Source of the DNA: JAFGSG01 sp964626055
GTDB taxonomy: Bacteria; Spirochaetota; UBA4802; JAFGDQ01
DNA: 64,000 nucleotides
Assembly (NCBI GenBank): GCA_964626055.1
Contig: CAZVDF010000005.1
Coordinates: forward strand, 39,537-103,536
Direction: 5' to 3'
The notes beneath the pieces were generated by a model. That model saw nothing but the letters and a program-made list of their open reading frames with translations. It made no database searches and was not told the origin of the DNA. The translations under genes and the position numbers were made by a program. Shown here piece after piece: positions 42,291-50,591 of this stretch (its first letter is position 1; each line of letters begins with the position of its first letter).

Positions 42291-43415
42291 TTACCTGAAA
42301 AGTCCGATCACTTCAATATGCCGCGTGGCAGGGAACATATCGATCATTGCCAGGCTTTCCAGTCTGTACCCGTTTTCGAGAAAATCGCGGCTGTCGCGTG
42401 CAAATGTAGCCGGGTCGCAGGATACGTAGACTATTCTCTCCGGAGCGTGTTTTTTCAATGCTTCGCGTGTTTTTGCGGAAAGGCCGGCGCGCGGGGGATC
42501 CGCAATCACCGTATCGAAGCTCTCGTTGAGCGACCCGATCCCGGATGCCGGGAGCGCTTTAAAGAACGCGTTCGGGATCCCGTTGAGCCTTGCATTATGC
42601 TTTGCCCATTTGATGCTCTCCCTGTTTATGTCTATCCCGAATGCTCTTTCTGCGCTCCCTGCAAGGCTGAGCGTAAAAAATCCGACGCCGCATCCGATAT
42701 CCAGAATGCTTTTGCTTTTGCCGGGTTCTGCGTATTGCGAGACCGTCTCGACCATCTTTGCCCTCAGGAATCTGTTCTGCTGAAAGAAAAGATGAAGGCC
42801 GCGTTCATAGATAATCCCCACTTCGCTCTCGATGATTTTTTTGTTACTGTCGTATGTTGAGATGCATCCGGATCTCCGCGAGCATGCGATCTTAATGCCA
42901 CCGCCGGTTTTTTGCAGCGTATCAAGAAACAGTACAATTTCTTCAGCCAGCAGTTTGCATCCTGCTTCAGGGAACGCTTTCAGACGATAGGAGTTTTTTT
43001 CATAGAACCCGAAAGCATATTTGGATGACTTTATTGATGCATGGCTCCTGTAATGAAAACGGTCTGCGCTTATGATTTCTATCTCCGGGATATTTTTTTC
43101 ATCAATGCGGGTTCTTCTCAGGGTTTCAATAAGTATTTCCTTTTTATAATCGAGTTCGGTCTTATAATCGATATTCAGGTAATCACAGCCGCCGCATGCT
43201 CCGAAGTTCGGGCATTCGGGAATTGTCCTGCGTTCGGATTTTTTTATTATATTTATTATCCTGCCGAAACAATAATCTTTCTTTTCCGAGAATATTTCAG
43301 CTATGACTTCCTCGCCAGGGATGGCAAACTGCACAAAGCATGCCTTGCCGTTATTGAAACCCAGTCCGTATCCGCCGTAAGCCGGCTTTTGTATTGTTAT
43401 CTCAATAATCTGCAT
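42291..43415 (-). CDS. RNA m5U methyltransferase, RumA/TrmA family with Fe-S cluster
   Basis: 374 residues. An N-terminal TRAM domain (GGYGLGFNNGKACFVQFAIPG region, about 13-35), four Cys likely binding a [4Fe-4S] cluster (Cys68, Cys74, Cys77, Cys153), the SAM motif ILDIGCGVGFF, DPPRAGLSAK and the nucleophile Cys333 in YVSCDP with Glu368 near the end. This is the RlmD/RlmC-type branch that makes 5-methyluridine in 23S rRNA. Which site is modified cannot be told. Confidence 0.88.
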   Translation of the reverse strand: MQIIEITIQKPAYGGYGLGFNNGKACFVQFAIPGEEVIAEIFSEKKDYCFGRIINIIKKSERRTIPECPNFGACGGCDYLNIDYKTELDYKKEILIETLRRTRIDEKNIPEIEIISADRFHYRSHASIKSSKYAFGFYEKNSYRLKAFPEAGCKLLAEEIVLFLDTLQKTGGGIKIACSRRSGCISTYDSNKKIIESEVGIIYERGLHLFFQQNRFLRAKMVETVSQYAEPGKSKSILDIGCGVGFFTLSLAGSAERAFGIDINRESIKWAKHNARLNGIPNAFFKALPASGIGSLNESFDTVIADPPRAGLSAKTREALKKHAPERIVYVSCDPATFARDSRDFLENGYRLESLAMIDMFPATRHIEVIGLFR

Positions 43416-43440
43416 TTTGTTAAAATTATTAATTTTCTAA

Positions 43441-43497
43441 ATTATGATGATCATAATTTTACTTGACAACATGTCAACAAAATTGTATTTATTAAAT
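43441..43497 (+). promoter_or_regulatory. Promoter and two dyads of the Phd/PIN toxin-antitoxin pair
   Basis: TTGACA (43463-43468), a 17-nt spacer and TATTTA (43486-43491) lie just before the ATG at 43498, leaving only 6 nt, so the mRNA is probably leaderless. Two palindromes, ATTATGA-TGA-TCATAAT (43441-43457) and TTGACA-ACA-TGTCAA (43463-43477), lie upstream of and across the -35 box and are likely sites for autorepression by the antitoxin. Confidence 0.7.
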
Positions 43498-43734
43498 ATG
43501 AAAACGTTAACTATAGCAAATCTTAAAGCGAATTTTTCCAGCGTTCTTGATGACATTAAAAAAGGCCAGAAAGTAATTGTTGAATACGGTAAAAAACATG
43601 AAAAATTAGCGGTCATAATCCCTTATAAAAAATATAATAAAACAAGAAGAAAAGTCGGAATTCTTAAAGGAAAAGCTTCGTTCGAAATTGGGCCGGATTT
43701 TAAAATGACTGATGAAGAATTACTTTCATTATGA
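43498..43734 (+). CDS. Antitoxin, Phd/YefM family
   Basis: 78 residues from the ATG at 43498; the longer frame to 43444 would run through the promoter. The N-terminal DNA-binding part KTLTIANLKANFSSVLDDI, then GQKVIVEYGKKHEKLAVIIP, is the Phd/YefM pattern, and the C-terminal tail (FKMTDEELLSL) should wrap the toxin. It precedes the PIN toxin with an ATGA overlap. Confidence 0.88.
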   Translation: MKTLTIANLKANFSSVLDDIKKGQKVIVEYGKKHEKLAVIIPYKKYNKTRRKVGILKGKASFEIGPDFKMTDEELLSL

Positions 43735-44129
43735 AAATTCTTATTGATACGAACATACTGCTCTTTGTTCTTTTTGATGAAGCAGGACTGTCAAAAAGAG
43801 AACTGGAACTGATTAAGGACGAGGATAATGAAATTATCGTAAGCGCAATTTCATTTTTTGAAATCAGCCTTAAATATTCGTTGCAGAAGCTGAAATTAAA
43901 GAACACTACTCCTGAAAAATTACCGGAATTATTGTTAAAATCCGGTTATTCAGTTGAAAATATTGACTATATTACTTTTGCTTCTTTTCATAAACTGCCA
44001 TTGGAAAAGCACAGGGACCCATTCGACAGATTACTAACCTGGGAATCGATAAGAAAAGATTTTTATTTATTATCAAAAGATAAAAAATTCTATGAATACG
44101 AAAAATTCGGACTAAAATTGTTAAAATGA
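43731..44129 (+). CDS. PIN-domain ribonuclease toxin (VapC-like)
   Basis: 132 residues. The metal-binding acidic residues of the PIN domain are present: Asp6 in ILIDTNILL, Glu44 in SFFEIS, Asp96/Asp99 in HRDPFDRLL, and Asp117 in SKDKKF. VapC-type toxins cleave tRNA or rRNA. It overlaps the antitoxin gene by 4 bp. Confidence 0.92.
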   Translation: MKILIDTNILLFVLFDEAGLSKRELELIKDEDNEIIVSAISFFEISLKYSLQKLKLKNTTPEKLPELLLKSGYSVENIDYITFASFHKLPLEKHRDPFDRLLTWESIRKDFYLLSKDKKFYEYEKFGLKLLK

Positions 44130-44166
44130 CTGCTAACTTAATAGATACAATAACCAGGAGCTTGTA

Positions 44167-45396
44167 ATGGCACACGTTAATGAGAATCATATAAAACTTC
44201 CGGGCAGTTATTTATTCGCGGAAATTGCAAGACGAGTGAATGTCTTTAAGAACCAGCATCCTGATGCAAACATTATCCGGCTGGGCATCGGCGATGTAAC
44301 AAGGCCTCTTCCCCGGGCTTCAATAGAAGCAATGCATAAAGCCGTCGATGACATGGCGCACGAGGCCACATTCAGGGGATACCCGGAATATGAAGGTTAT
44401 GATTTTTTAATTAATAAAATCATAGCAGTTGATTACGGGAAACGCGGAATAAAAATTGAAAAAGATGAAGTATTCGTAAGCGACGGCGCAAAAAGCGATA
44501 CTGCCAATATCCAGGAATTGTTCGGGCTTGATAATATTATAGCGGTCACCGACCCGGTTTATCCCGTTTATGTCGACAGTAATGCAATGGCAGGCAGAAC
44601 CGGCGAGCTTGGCAAAGACGGAAAATGGAGCAAGGTCGTATATCTTCCGTGCACTGCAGGCAATAATTTTGTGCCTGAACTTCCGAAAAGAAAAGTCGAT
44701 ATAATATATCTTTGCTTCCCGAATAACCCTACAGGCATGACTCTGCCGAAATCAGAGTTGAAAAAATGGGTTGATTACGCAAAAGCCGAGAAAGCCGTAA
44801 TTCTGTTCGATTCTGCATACGAGGCTTACATAAGTTCCCTGGACGTTCCCCACAGCATTTTCGAGATTGATGGAGCCCGTGAAGTCGCTATCGAGTGCCG
44901 GAGCTTTTCGAAGACAGCCGGCTTTACCGGCACGCGCTGTGCGTACACTGTCATCCCGCGCGAAGTAACAGCCTATTCTTCAAAAGGCGAAGCGCACAAT
45001 TTAAACAGGATGTGGTACAGAAGACAGGCAACAAAGTTCAACGGTGTCTCATATATTGTACAGAGGGGCGCGGAAGCCGTATACTCGGCTGAAGGTCAAA
45101 AACAGGTGCAGGATATTATTGCTTACTACATGGCCAACGCGAAAATAATTCGCGAAGGACTGAAATCGGCCGGCATACAGGCTTTCGGCGGCGTTAACGC
45201 GCCTTACATATGGCTTAAGGTGCCGGGAGGCGATTCATGGGCTTTCTTCGATAAGCTTCTTAGCGGGATCAACGTTGTGGGCACTCCGGGCGCCGGTTTC
45301 GGTCCGAGCGGGGAGGGATATTTCCGGCTTACTGCATTCGCCAGCCGGGAAAGCACCGAAGAAGCAGTCGAGCGGCTGAAGAAGCTGAAGATATAG
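44167..45396 (+). CDS. dapL: LL-diaminopimelate aminotransferase
   Basis: 409 residues, the usual DapL length. NIIRLGIGDVTRPLP, GYPEYEGYDFL, FVSDGAKSDTANIQ, CFPNNPTGM and the PLP Lys249 in SFSKTAGFTGTRC fit the DapL family. It converts tetrahydrodipicolinate directly to LL-diaminopimelate for lysine and peptidoglycan. The ribosome site AGGAG precedes the ATG. DapL is used by chlamydiae, leptospires, cyanobacteria and plants. Confidence 0.96.
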   Translation: MAHVNENHIKLPGSYLFAEIARRVNVFKNQHPDANIIRLGIGDVTRPLPRASIEAMHKAVDDMAHEATFRGYPEYEGYDFLINKIIAVDYGKRGIKIEKDEVFVSDGAKSDTANIQELFGLDNIIAVTDPVYPVYVDSNAMAGRTGELGKDGKWSKVVYLPCTAGNNFVPELPKRKVDIIYLCFPNNPTGMTLPKSELKKWVDYAKAEKAVILFDSAYEAYISSLDVPHSIFEIDGAREVAIECRSFSKTAGFTGTRCAYTVIPREVTAYSSKGEAHNLNRMWYRRQATKFNGVSYIVQRGAEAVYSAEGQKQVQDIIAYYMANAKIIREGLKSAGIQAFGGVNAPYIWLKVPGGDSWAFFDKLLSGINVVGTPGAGFGPSGEGYFRLTAFASRESTEEAVERLKKLKI

Positions 45397-45446
45397 ATTA
45401 TTATCCCTGTCCAGGCATACAAGAAGAAAATATTTTCGGAGGCATA

Positions 45447-47012
45447 CTAAGGCAGAGCAATTTTTTTCGGCGGCCGTACGCGTATCGCCGCATCGCCCCG
45501 GACAGGGCATTTGTTCTCGCATGCGCCGCATCCTATGCATATGTCTTCCAGCACATATGGCAGCTTTACTCTGACTTTTTGACCTTCCTTATCGACCATG
45601 TTCTCTACCTTGAATACGATCGACTTTCTTTTCGTAGGGCACATTTCTTCGCATACAAGGCAGTTTTTATATTCTGACCACGGTATGCATAGATCGCGTA
45701 TGATATATGCCGTTCCTATCACTGTAGTTTCTTTTTCCGGTATGGGCACAAGCTTTAAAGCGCCGCTTGGACAGACAGCGCTGCACTGATTGCAGTTCTT
45801 CTCGCAGAACCCCAGGCGGGGGATTAGCTGCGGAGTGAACACGGCATCCGGTCCGTACTCAAAAAGCACCGGATGGAGTGCGTTTGTGGGGCAAACTTTC
45901 ATGCACTGGCCGCAGCGCACGCAAGTGTTGATGAAGTCCTGTTCGGAAAGAGCGCCAGGAGGCCGTATCAGTCCTGAGTGGCTGCTTGCGAATCCTGGTT
46001 TGTGCTTAAAGACAGGCACGGCGATGAGCGATGAAAGAAGCGAGAAAAGCAATTTTCTGCGCGTAAATAGTATTCCGGGATACTGATCTGTTCCAGAAAT
46101 GTCGTTTTTAGATTTTCTATTAAAGGGCAATGCGAATTTGAATTTAACCGCATCATATTTGCATGCTTTAAGGCAATCGAAACACTTGATGCATTCACCT
46201 TCGCGGGTCGCTTCTCCTTTATTGTAGATCGCATCCATTCTGCAGTTCTTTTCACAGGCCATGCAATTTGTACATTTTGAAGTATCGACATGTCTTTTTA
46301 AAAATGCGGCTTTGCCTGCAATTGAATAAATGGCTCCAAGCGGGCAGAGTGCCTTGCACCAGAATCTGCGCGTAAATAGCGATAAAAGAAGGATGGACGC
46401 GAAAAATAAAAAAACCGGTATATGATTGTAATACTGAGTCAGGTTGTAATCAAGGAAGTAATCCTTTAAAAACGAATAAATAAATTCAGTAAAAATATTA
46501 AGCACAGGAACATAATAGAGCGCATCAAATATAATTTTTAAAAGCGTGTTAAGATAAGCGAATATGACAGTGCCGTAGCTGCGTATCGAAATGGAGACCG
46601 GGTCGATTAGGCCGGAGATCTGGATGCCGAAAACGGAGAGGATTATTGCCGATAGAAGAACTATGTATTTCCATGATTTTATGGAGATTAATTTTTTCGG
46701 AGATAATTTCAAATTCTCTGATATCTTTTTATCCGTTCCGTCGAGTGTCGCCCCGAGAGGGCATATCCATCCGCAGAAAAATCTGCCTAGAACGAACGCG
46801 AATATAAGAAAGAAAAGAGCCGGAAGAAATGCGTCGGTAAAAGTCCGCGTTGTCAGCGATATTGAAATGCCAAGAAAAGGCGAGATGCGTGGAAGGTAAG
46901 AAAAGAAGGTATTGTCGGTTGTATCGCGGCTGGCGACGATCACAACGATGAATGCGCACCAGATCGCCAGCTGTGTTATTGCCCGTATTCTTGCCCAGCG
47001 TTTATTTTTCAT
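45447..47012 (-). CDS. NapH/NapG-like fused ferredoxin membrane protein
   Basis: 521 residues. The N-terminal half has about five membrane helices with cytoplasmic motifs FCGWICPLG and CKALCPLGA, as in NapH/NosR, then ferredoxin motifs CTNCMACEKNC and CIKCFDCLKAC. The C-terminal half, after RRKLLFSLLSSLIAVP (a Tat-like signal or membrane anchor), carries NapG-type clusters: CVRCGQCMKVC, CNQCSAVC, CLVCEEMC and CIGCGACENKC. It looks like a fusion of a quinol-facing membrane protein with a periplasmic polyferredoxin. It is translationally coupled (ATGA) to the DUF362 gene upstream. Confidence 0.85.
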   Translation of the reverse strand: MKNKRWARIRAITQLAIWCAFIVVIVASRDTTDNTFFSYLPRISPFLGISISLTTRTFTDAFLPALFFLIFAFVLGRFFCGWICPLGATLDGTDKKISENLKLSPKKLISIKSWKYIVLLSAIILSVFGIQISGLIDPVSISIRSYGTVIFAYLNTLLKIIFDALYYVPVLNIFTEFIYSFLKDYFLDYNLTQYYNHIPVFLFFASILLLSLFTRRFWCKALCPLGAIYSIAGKAAFLKRHVDTSKCTNCMACEKNCRMDAIYNKGEATREGECIKCFDCLKACKYDAVKFKFALPFNRKSKNDISGTDQYPGILFTRRKLLFSLLSSLIAVPVFKHKPGFASSHSGLIRPPGALSEQDFINTCVRCGQCMKVCPTNALHPVLFEYGPDAVFTPQLIPRLGFCEKNCNQCSAVCPSGALKLVPIPEKETTVIGTAYIIRDLCIPWSEYKNCLVCEEMCPTKRKSIVFKVENMVDKEGQKVRVKLPYVLEDICIGCGACENKCPVRGDAAIRVRPPKKIALP

Positions 47013-47980
47013 ACCGTAAATTTCCGTATATTCATTTTACCTGGATTTATCTCTCCCATTTTTTCCCTGTAAGCGAGAGAAAGGTATCGGATATTTCCCG
47101 GGGACTTGCCGAACAATGTAGTTGCGTAAGCGTCAACAGTGACTGGATTTTTCCCAATAATGATTGTCCTTGTTTCTTTCACGTCTTCCGGCGTTCCGCT
47201 GTTCGGCCCGTGATTCGTGAGTATCCTGAGACAGTCACAGATAACGAGATCCACTTTTATAGCCTTTGTAAAGTCGACAATGTTTTCATGCATATTCCAG
47301 TGCAGCATTCCCCTGTTCCCTCCTATTACTCCCATAAGATTTTTCATGGAGATCGTAAGTTCGGATGTCGAGTGATGTTTGGCTATTGGCATGTTTATTA
47401 CGAAGTCTGCATCGAGTATGGGCTTATATACGGAAAGAGTGCTGGAGTTGAGGGCGTTCGGAACTTTAACATCCACGAATTTTCGGTCATCGATAAATTG
47501 AATATCTGCTCCCGCTCTTTCTGCGGCATCTTCAATCCCGCTTCGTTTATAGCTTAATCGCGCGCTGCTGCAGGTGCGGTCGAATATTGTCACTTTCGCT
47601 CCGGCTTCCCTGCATAGCCGCGCGATTGTCTCGACCAGGTACGGGTTCGTATTGGCGGCATTTTCCGGAGGGGCGTTCCACGCGATATTCGGTTTAATAA
47701 CGACATTCATGCCTTTTTTTATCAGGCTTCTCATTCCGCCAAACTGCTCAATAGCCTTTTGTGTCATTTTTTCGATCGTTGCTTTTGAAATATCGCGGCC
47801 GGTTACGACAACGAGTTTTCCATCTGCGGGCGCGGCTGCATTAACTGATCCCGTATTATTTGAAGTATAAAAAGAATTATTTAATATTTTATTTAAAAAG
47901 GATGGGAGCAGAATTCCCCCGGCAATTCCCGCGGCCCTAAATAAAAATGATTTTCTGGATAAGAGTTTTTGATGTTTCAT
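47009..47980 (-). CDS. DUF362 family exported protein
   Basis: 323 residues. The N-terminus has a twin-arginine-like signal (LLSRKSFLFRAAGIAGG). GMNVVIKPNIAWN, ANTNPYLVETIARLCREAGA, VINMPIAKHHSTSELTISMKN-like segments and GNRGMLHW are conserved in DUF362, proteins that commonly neighbour membrane polyferredoxins. It likely acts outside the cytoplasm with the following gene product. Its function is unknown. The start of the next gene overlaps its stop. Confidence 0.85.
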   Translation of the reverse strand: MKHQKLLSRKSFLFRAAGIAGGILLPSFLNKILNNSFYTSNNTGSVNAAAPADGKLVVVTGRDISKATIEKMTQKAIEQFGGMRSLIKKGMNVVIKPNIAWNAPPENAANTNPYLVETIARLCREAGAKVTIFDRTCSSARLSYKRSGIEDAAERAGADIQFIDDRKFVDVKVPNALNSSTLSVYKPILDADFVINMPIAKHHSTSELTISMKNLMGVIGGNRGMLHWNMHENIVDFTKAIKVDLVICDCLRILTNHGPNSGTPEDVKETRTIIIGKNPVTVDAYATTLFGKSPGNIRYLSLAYREKMGEINPGKMNIRKFTV

Positions 47981-48233
47981 ATGTGAATCCTTAAAAAAAC
48001 TATTTTAATAAAATAAGCTTAATACGAATAAATTGATATTTAGAATATCTTATAATATTAAATTGAATAAAAAGCAATTAAATCTTTTACAATATTTTCT
48101 AAAAAATTATCTTTTTTATTGCCGATTCAATGGTATTTTTATATATTAAAAAGATTTCTTTTCCGTACCGTATCCCATTGTTTTATATCGCTATAATATT
48201 ACTTTATTAGAATATATCGTCAGGGAAAATAAT

Positions 48234-49241
48234 ATGAGAATCTTTATCTGTACAAACGGATTTTCACTTTTTATTTCGCTTTTACTGCTGATTTTTTTAT
48301 TTTCCGCAATGAATTGCGAAATGGGACAATCTGAAAAACAAAATAACAATAATAGTTCTCAAGCAGGCAACGGGTCCAGAATAATTGATCATAGATGCAC
48401 GGACATTACCTATATCCCGGAATCGGCGATTAATTCTGCAAAGACAGCTTTACATATTGCATATCAACATACCTCTCACGGAAGCCAGATAATATCAGGG
48501 ATGAATGCAATTGAAGGATATCCTCCATTTGGCACAAAATATCAATGGAGTGATGATGGCAGTGCGGGGCGGCTTGATCTTGACGATAATGGCATTCCCG
48601 GATGTGAAGATTTGAGCCAGGGTGATTTCCTTGATGGAAACGGCGAACTTCTATGGGTAGCCCCGACTCGAACACTTCTTGATAATACCAATAATTATGA
48701 TATAAATGTAGTAATGTGGTCTTGGTGCAGTATAAATGGACACAATATTGACAGATATATAAGCAATATGGAAAAGCTGATATCCGAATACGGGATTGGC
48801 GGAAGCAATCCAAGGGCTGCGGAGCATCCTGTTGAGTTTGTATTCATGACCGGGCATACTGAAGCTTCAGGTGAGAACGGATTTGTAGCGCAGGCTGCTG
48901 CAAAGATTCGCACACACTGCATTACGAATAATCGGTGGCTTGTTGATTATTATGATATTGAATGTTATGATCCAATCGGTAATTACTATGGAAATATAAA
49001 TATTAATGATGATTTAAGTTATACAGGCGGCAACTGGGCTGTAGAATATATTGCAGCGCATAATGGTAGTATTCTTAATTTATTAACCATGGGTGATGGT
49101 GCTGGTTATAATGGGTGTACATCCTGCGCACATTCACCAGAAGCCGGTGGCGCACGGCAGTCTACATTGAATTGCGTTCTCAAAGGACAGGCTGCATGGT
49201 GGCTCTGGGCGCGGATTGCGGGCTGGAGCGGCGTAAATTAA
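48234..49241 (+). CDS. Unrecognised lipoprotein with HTSHGSQ motif
   Basis: 335 residues. The signal FSLFISLLLLIFLFSAMNC leads to a lipobox Cys, then a Ser/Asn/Gln-rich linker. The mature domain opens with IIDHRCTDITYIPESAIN and contains IAYQHTSHGSQIISGM, VVMWSWCSINGHN, FVFMTGHTEASGENG and LVDYYDIECYDPIGNYYG. The arrangement of His, Ser and Asp-rich blocks (SHGSQ near the start, TGHTEASG later) recalls a hydrolase of the SGNH kind, but I cannot assign a family. It lies behind a terminator and ahead of a MITE-like element. Confidence 0.7.
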   Translation: MRIFICTNGFSLFISLLLLIFLFSAMNCEMGQSEKQNNNNSSQAGNGSRIIDHRCTDITYIPESAINSAKTALHIAYQHTSHGSQIISGMNAIEGYPPFGTKYQWSDDGSAGRLDLDDNGIPGCEDLSQGDFLDGNGELLWVAPTRTLLDNTNNYDINVVMWSWCSINGHNIDRYISNMEKLISEYGIGGSNPRAAEHPVEFVFMTGHTEASGENGFVAQAAAKIRTHCITNNRWLVDYYDIECYDPIGNYYGNININDDLSYTGGNWAVEYIAAHNGSILNLLTMGDGAGYNGCTSCAHSPEAGGARQSTLNCVLKGQAAWWLWARIAGWSGVN

Positions 49242-49279
49242 GTTATTATTAAACTTCACTAAAACTCCAAATAATTATC

Positions 49280-49328
49280 ATTCTTTGCCCGTCTTCCTCC
49301 TTGCTGGCGGGCAAAGAATTTTTTTTTA
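49280..49328 (+). terminator. Rho-independent terminator
   Basis: Perfect arms ATTCTTTGCCCG (49280-49291) and CGGGCAAAGAAT (49308-49319) are followed by a T-run, just after the lipoprotein gene stop. Confidence 0.9.
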
Positions 49329-49410
49329 TTATTCTCCTCTGTAAAATTTCCTTAAAAATACTGTTTTATACTTGAAATTATAATAAAAATACATTTGATT
49401 CAGTTATATT

Positions 49411-49604
49411 ACTCATCTTGACTGACTTTTTTATAAACATCTGCGATAGGATGATCAGATTATTATCAATTTTAAGGCAACATGGATGTTGCCGACCGCC
49501 GAAGAGTCCAGGGATGGGGTATTTGAGGCGGAAAATTGATAATAATCTGATCATCCTATCGATAGTATTAAGAAATAGTGTAATAAAAGTCAGTCAAATT
49601 GAGT
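49411..49604. mobile_element. MITE-like element, family 3 (complete copy)
   Basis: The ends are inverted: ACTCATCTTGACTGACTTTT at the left and, as reverse complement, ACTCAATTTGACTGACTTTT at the right. Inside is a perfect 30-bp stem (49444-49473 against 49532-49561) and a 58-nt core with GGCAACAT/ATGTTGCC and CCGCC/GGCGG hairpins. The right end reappears at the window edge (63955-64000) with 45 of 46 bases identical. A 64-codon ORF through the element is not a gene. With the terminator it accounts for most of the 442-bp gap before nifU. Confidence 0.85.
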
Positions 49605-49683
49605 TGTATTAAATTGAAGTTTTTGCTTTACTCTTTTTAGTGTTAAATGTTATTTACCCGGAAAATTATGGCGGAGGTAATAT

Positions 49684-50523
49684 ATGTGGGACTATTCCGA
49701 CAAAGTTAAAGAGCTATATAAAAATCCCAGGAACGTCGGCGTAATTGAGGATGCGGATGCCGTCGGAGAAGAGGGGAGTTTAGTGTGCGGCGATGCGCTT
49801 AAGGTGTTCCTCAAGATAAAGGATAACATTATCACAGACGCGAAGTTCCAGACATTCGGCTGCGGAAGCGCGATCGCTTCATCGTCAGCGCTTACTGAGA
49901 TGATAAAGGGTAAAACGCTTGAAGATGCTCAGAAAATTACAAACAAGGATATTGTGGATTACCTTGGCGGGCTTCCGGAAGAGAAAATGCACTGTTCCGT
50001 AATGGGCAGCGAAGCTCTGGAAAAAGCGATCGCGGCATATAAAGGAATTGAGATCAAGGATCAAAGCGAAATAGAAGGCGAGATAATTTGCAAATGCTTT
50101 GGTGTTACCGACCAGTTGATCAGAAAAGCTATACGAGAAAACAATTTAAAAAACGTCGAAGATGTAACTCACTATACCAAAGCCGGCGGTGGATGCGGCT
50201 CATGTATCCCGGATATCGAGAAAATACTTGAGGAAGAACTTCATACAGCCGTTAAATCAGTGAAACCCGAAAGCAGAGCTCCTCTTTCGAACATTAAAAG
50301 GATGCAGCTTGTCGAGAAAACCATTGCAGACGTAATACGCCCTCAGCTTCAGCAGGACGGGGGAGATATAGAACTGGTTGATATCGATAACAAGAAGGTC
50401 TACGTATCGCTGCGCGGGAGCTGCGCGGGCTGTGTTGCTTCGAATGTAACTCTTAAAAATCTTGTTCAGCAAAAACTGAGAGAGTTTGTTGAGAGCGATA
50501 TTGAAGTAATAGAACATAAATAG
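49684..50523 (+). CDS. nifU: NifU-type Fe-S cluster scaffold
   Basis: 279 residues in the classical three-part NifU order: an IscU-like N-terminal domain (Cys35, Cys60, Cys104), a central BFD-like [2Fe-2S] domain (Cys136, Cys138, Cys171, Cys174), and a C-terminal Nfu domain with CAGC (Cys247, Cys250). It assembles iron-sulfur clusters using sulfur from the NifS protein encoded downstream. No nitrogenase genes are present; NifU-NifS serve general Fe-S assembly in many anaerobes. GGAGG lies upstream of the ATG. Confidence 0.95.
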   Translation: MWDYSDKVKELYKNPRNVGVIEDADAVGEEGSLVCGDALKVFLKIKDNIITDAKFQTFGCGSAIASSSALTEMIKGKTLEDAQKITNKDIVDYLGGLPEEKMHCSVMGSEALEKAIAAYKGIEIKDQSEIEGEIICKCFGVTDQLIRKAIRENNLKNVEDVTHYTKAGGGCGSCIPDIEKILEEELHTAVKSVKPESRAPLSNIKRMQLVEKTIADVIRPQLQQDGGDIELVDIDNKKVYVSLRGSCAGCVASNVTLKNLVQQKLREFVESDIEVIEHK

Positions 50524-50545
50524 ACGGGATTAGGGGGCGAGAGCC
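50524..50545. repeat. G-run repeat fragment
   Basis: GACGGGATTAGGGGGCGAGAG directly after the nifU stop matches the right end of the C-run/G-run family (compare GGGATTAGGGGGCAG at 31396-31410). No left end is present between nifU and nifS. Confidence 0.5.
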
Positions 50546-50591
50546 TCAAATGATTGAGAACTTGTAAGTCAATGTCAGGGGGGATTCTTTA

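Noticed and set aside
42279..42860. 193-codon ORF opposite the RNA methyltransferase
   Set aside because: Antisense shadow of a well conserved enzyme gene; Cys-rich without pattern.
49418..49612. 64-codon ORF between the lipoprotein gene and nifU
   Set aside because: It lies wholly inside the palindromic family 3 element and has no ribosome site; its sequence is dictated by the stem.
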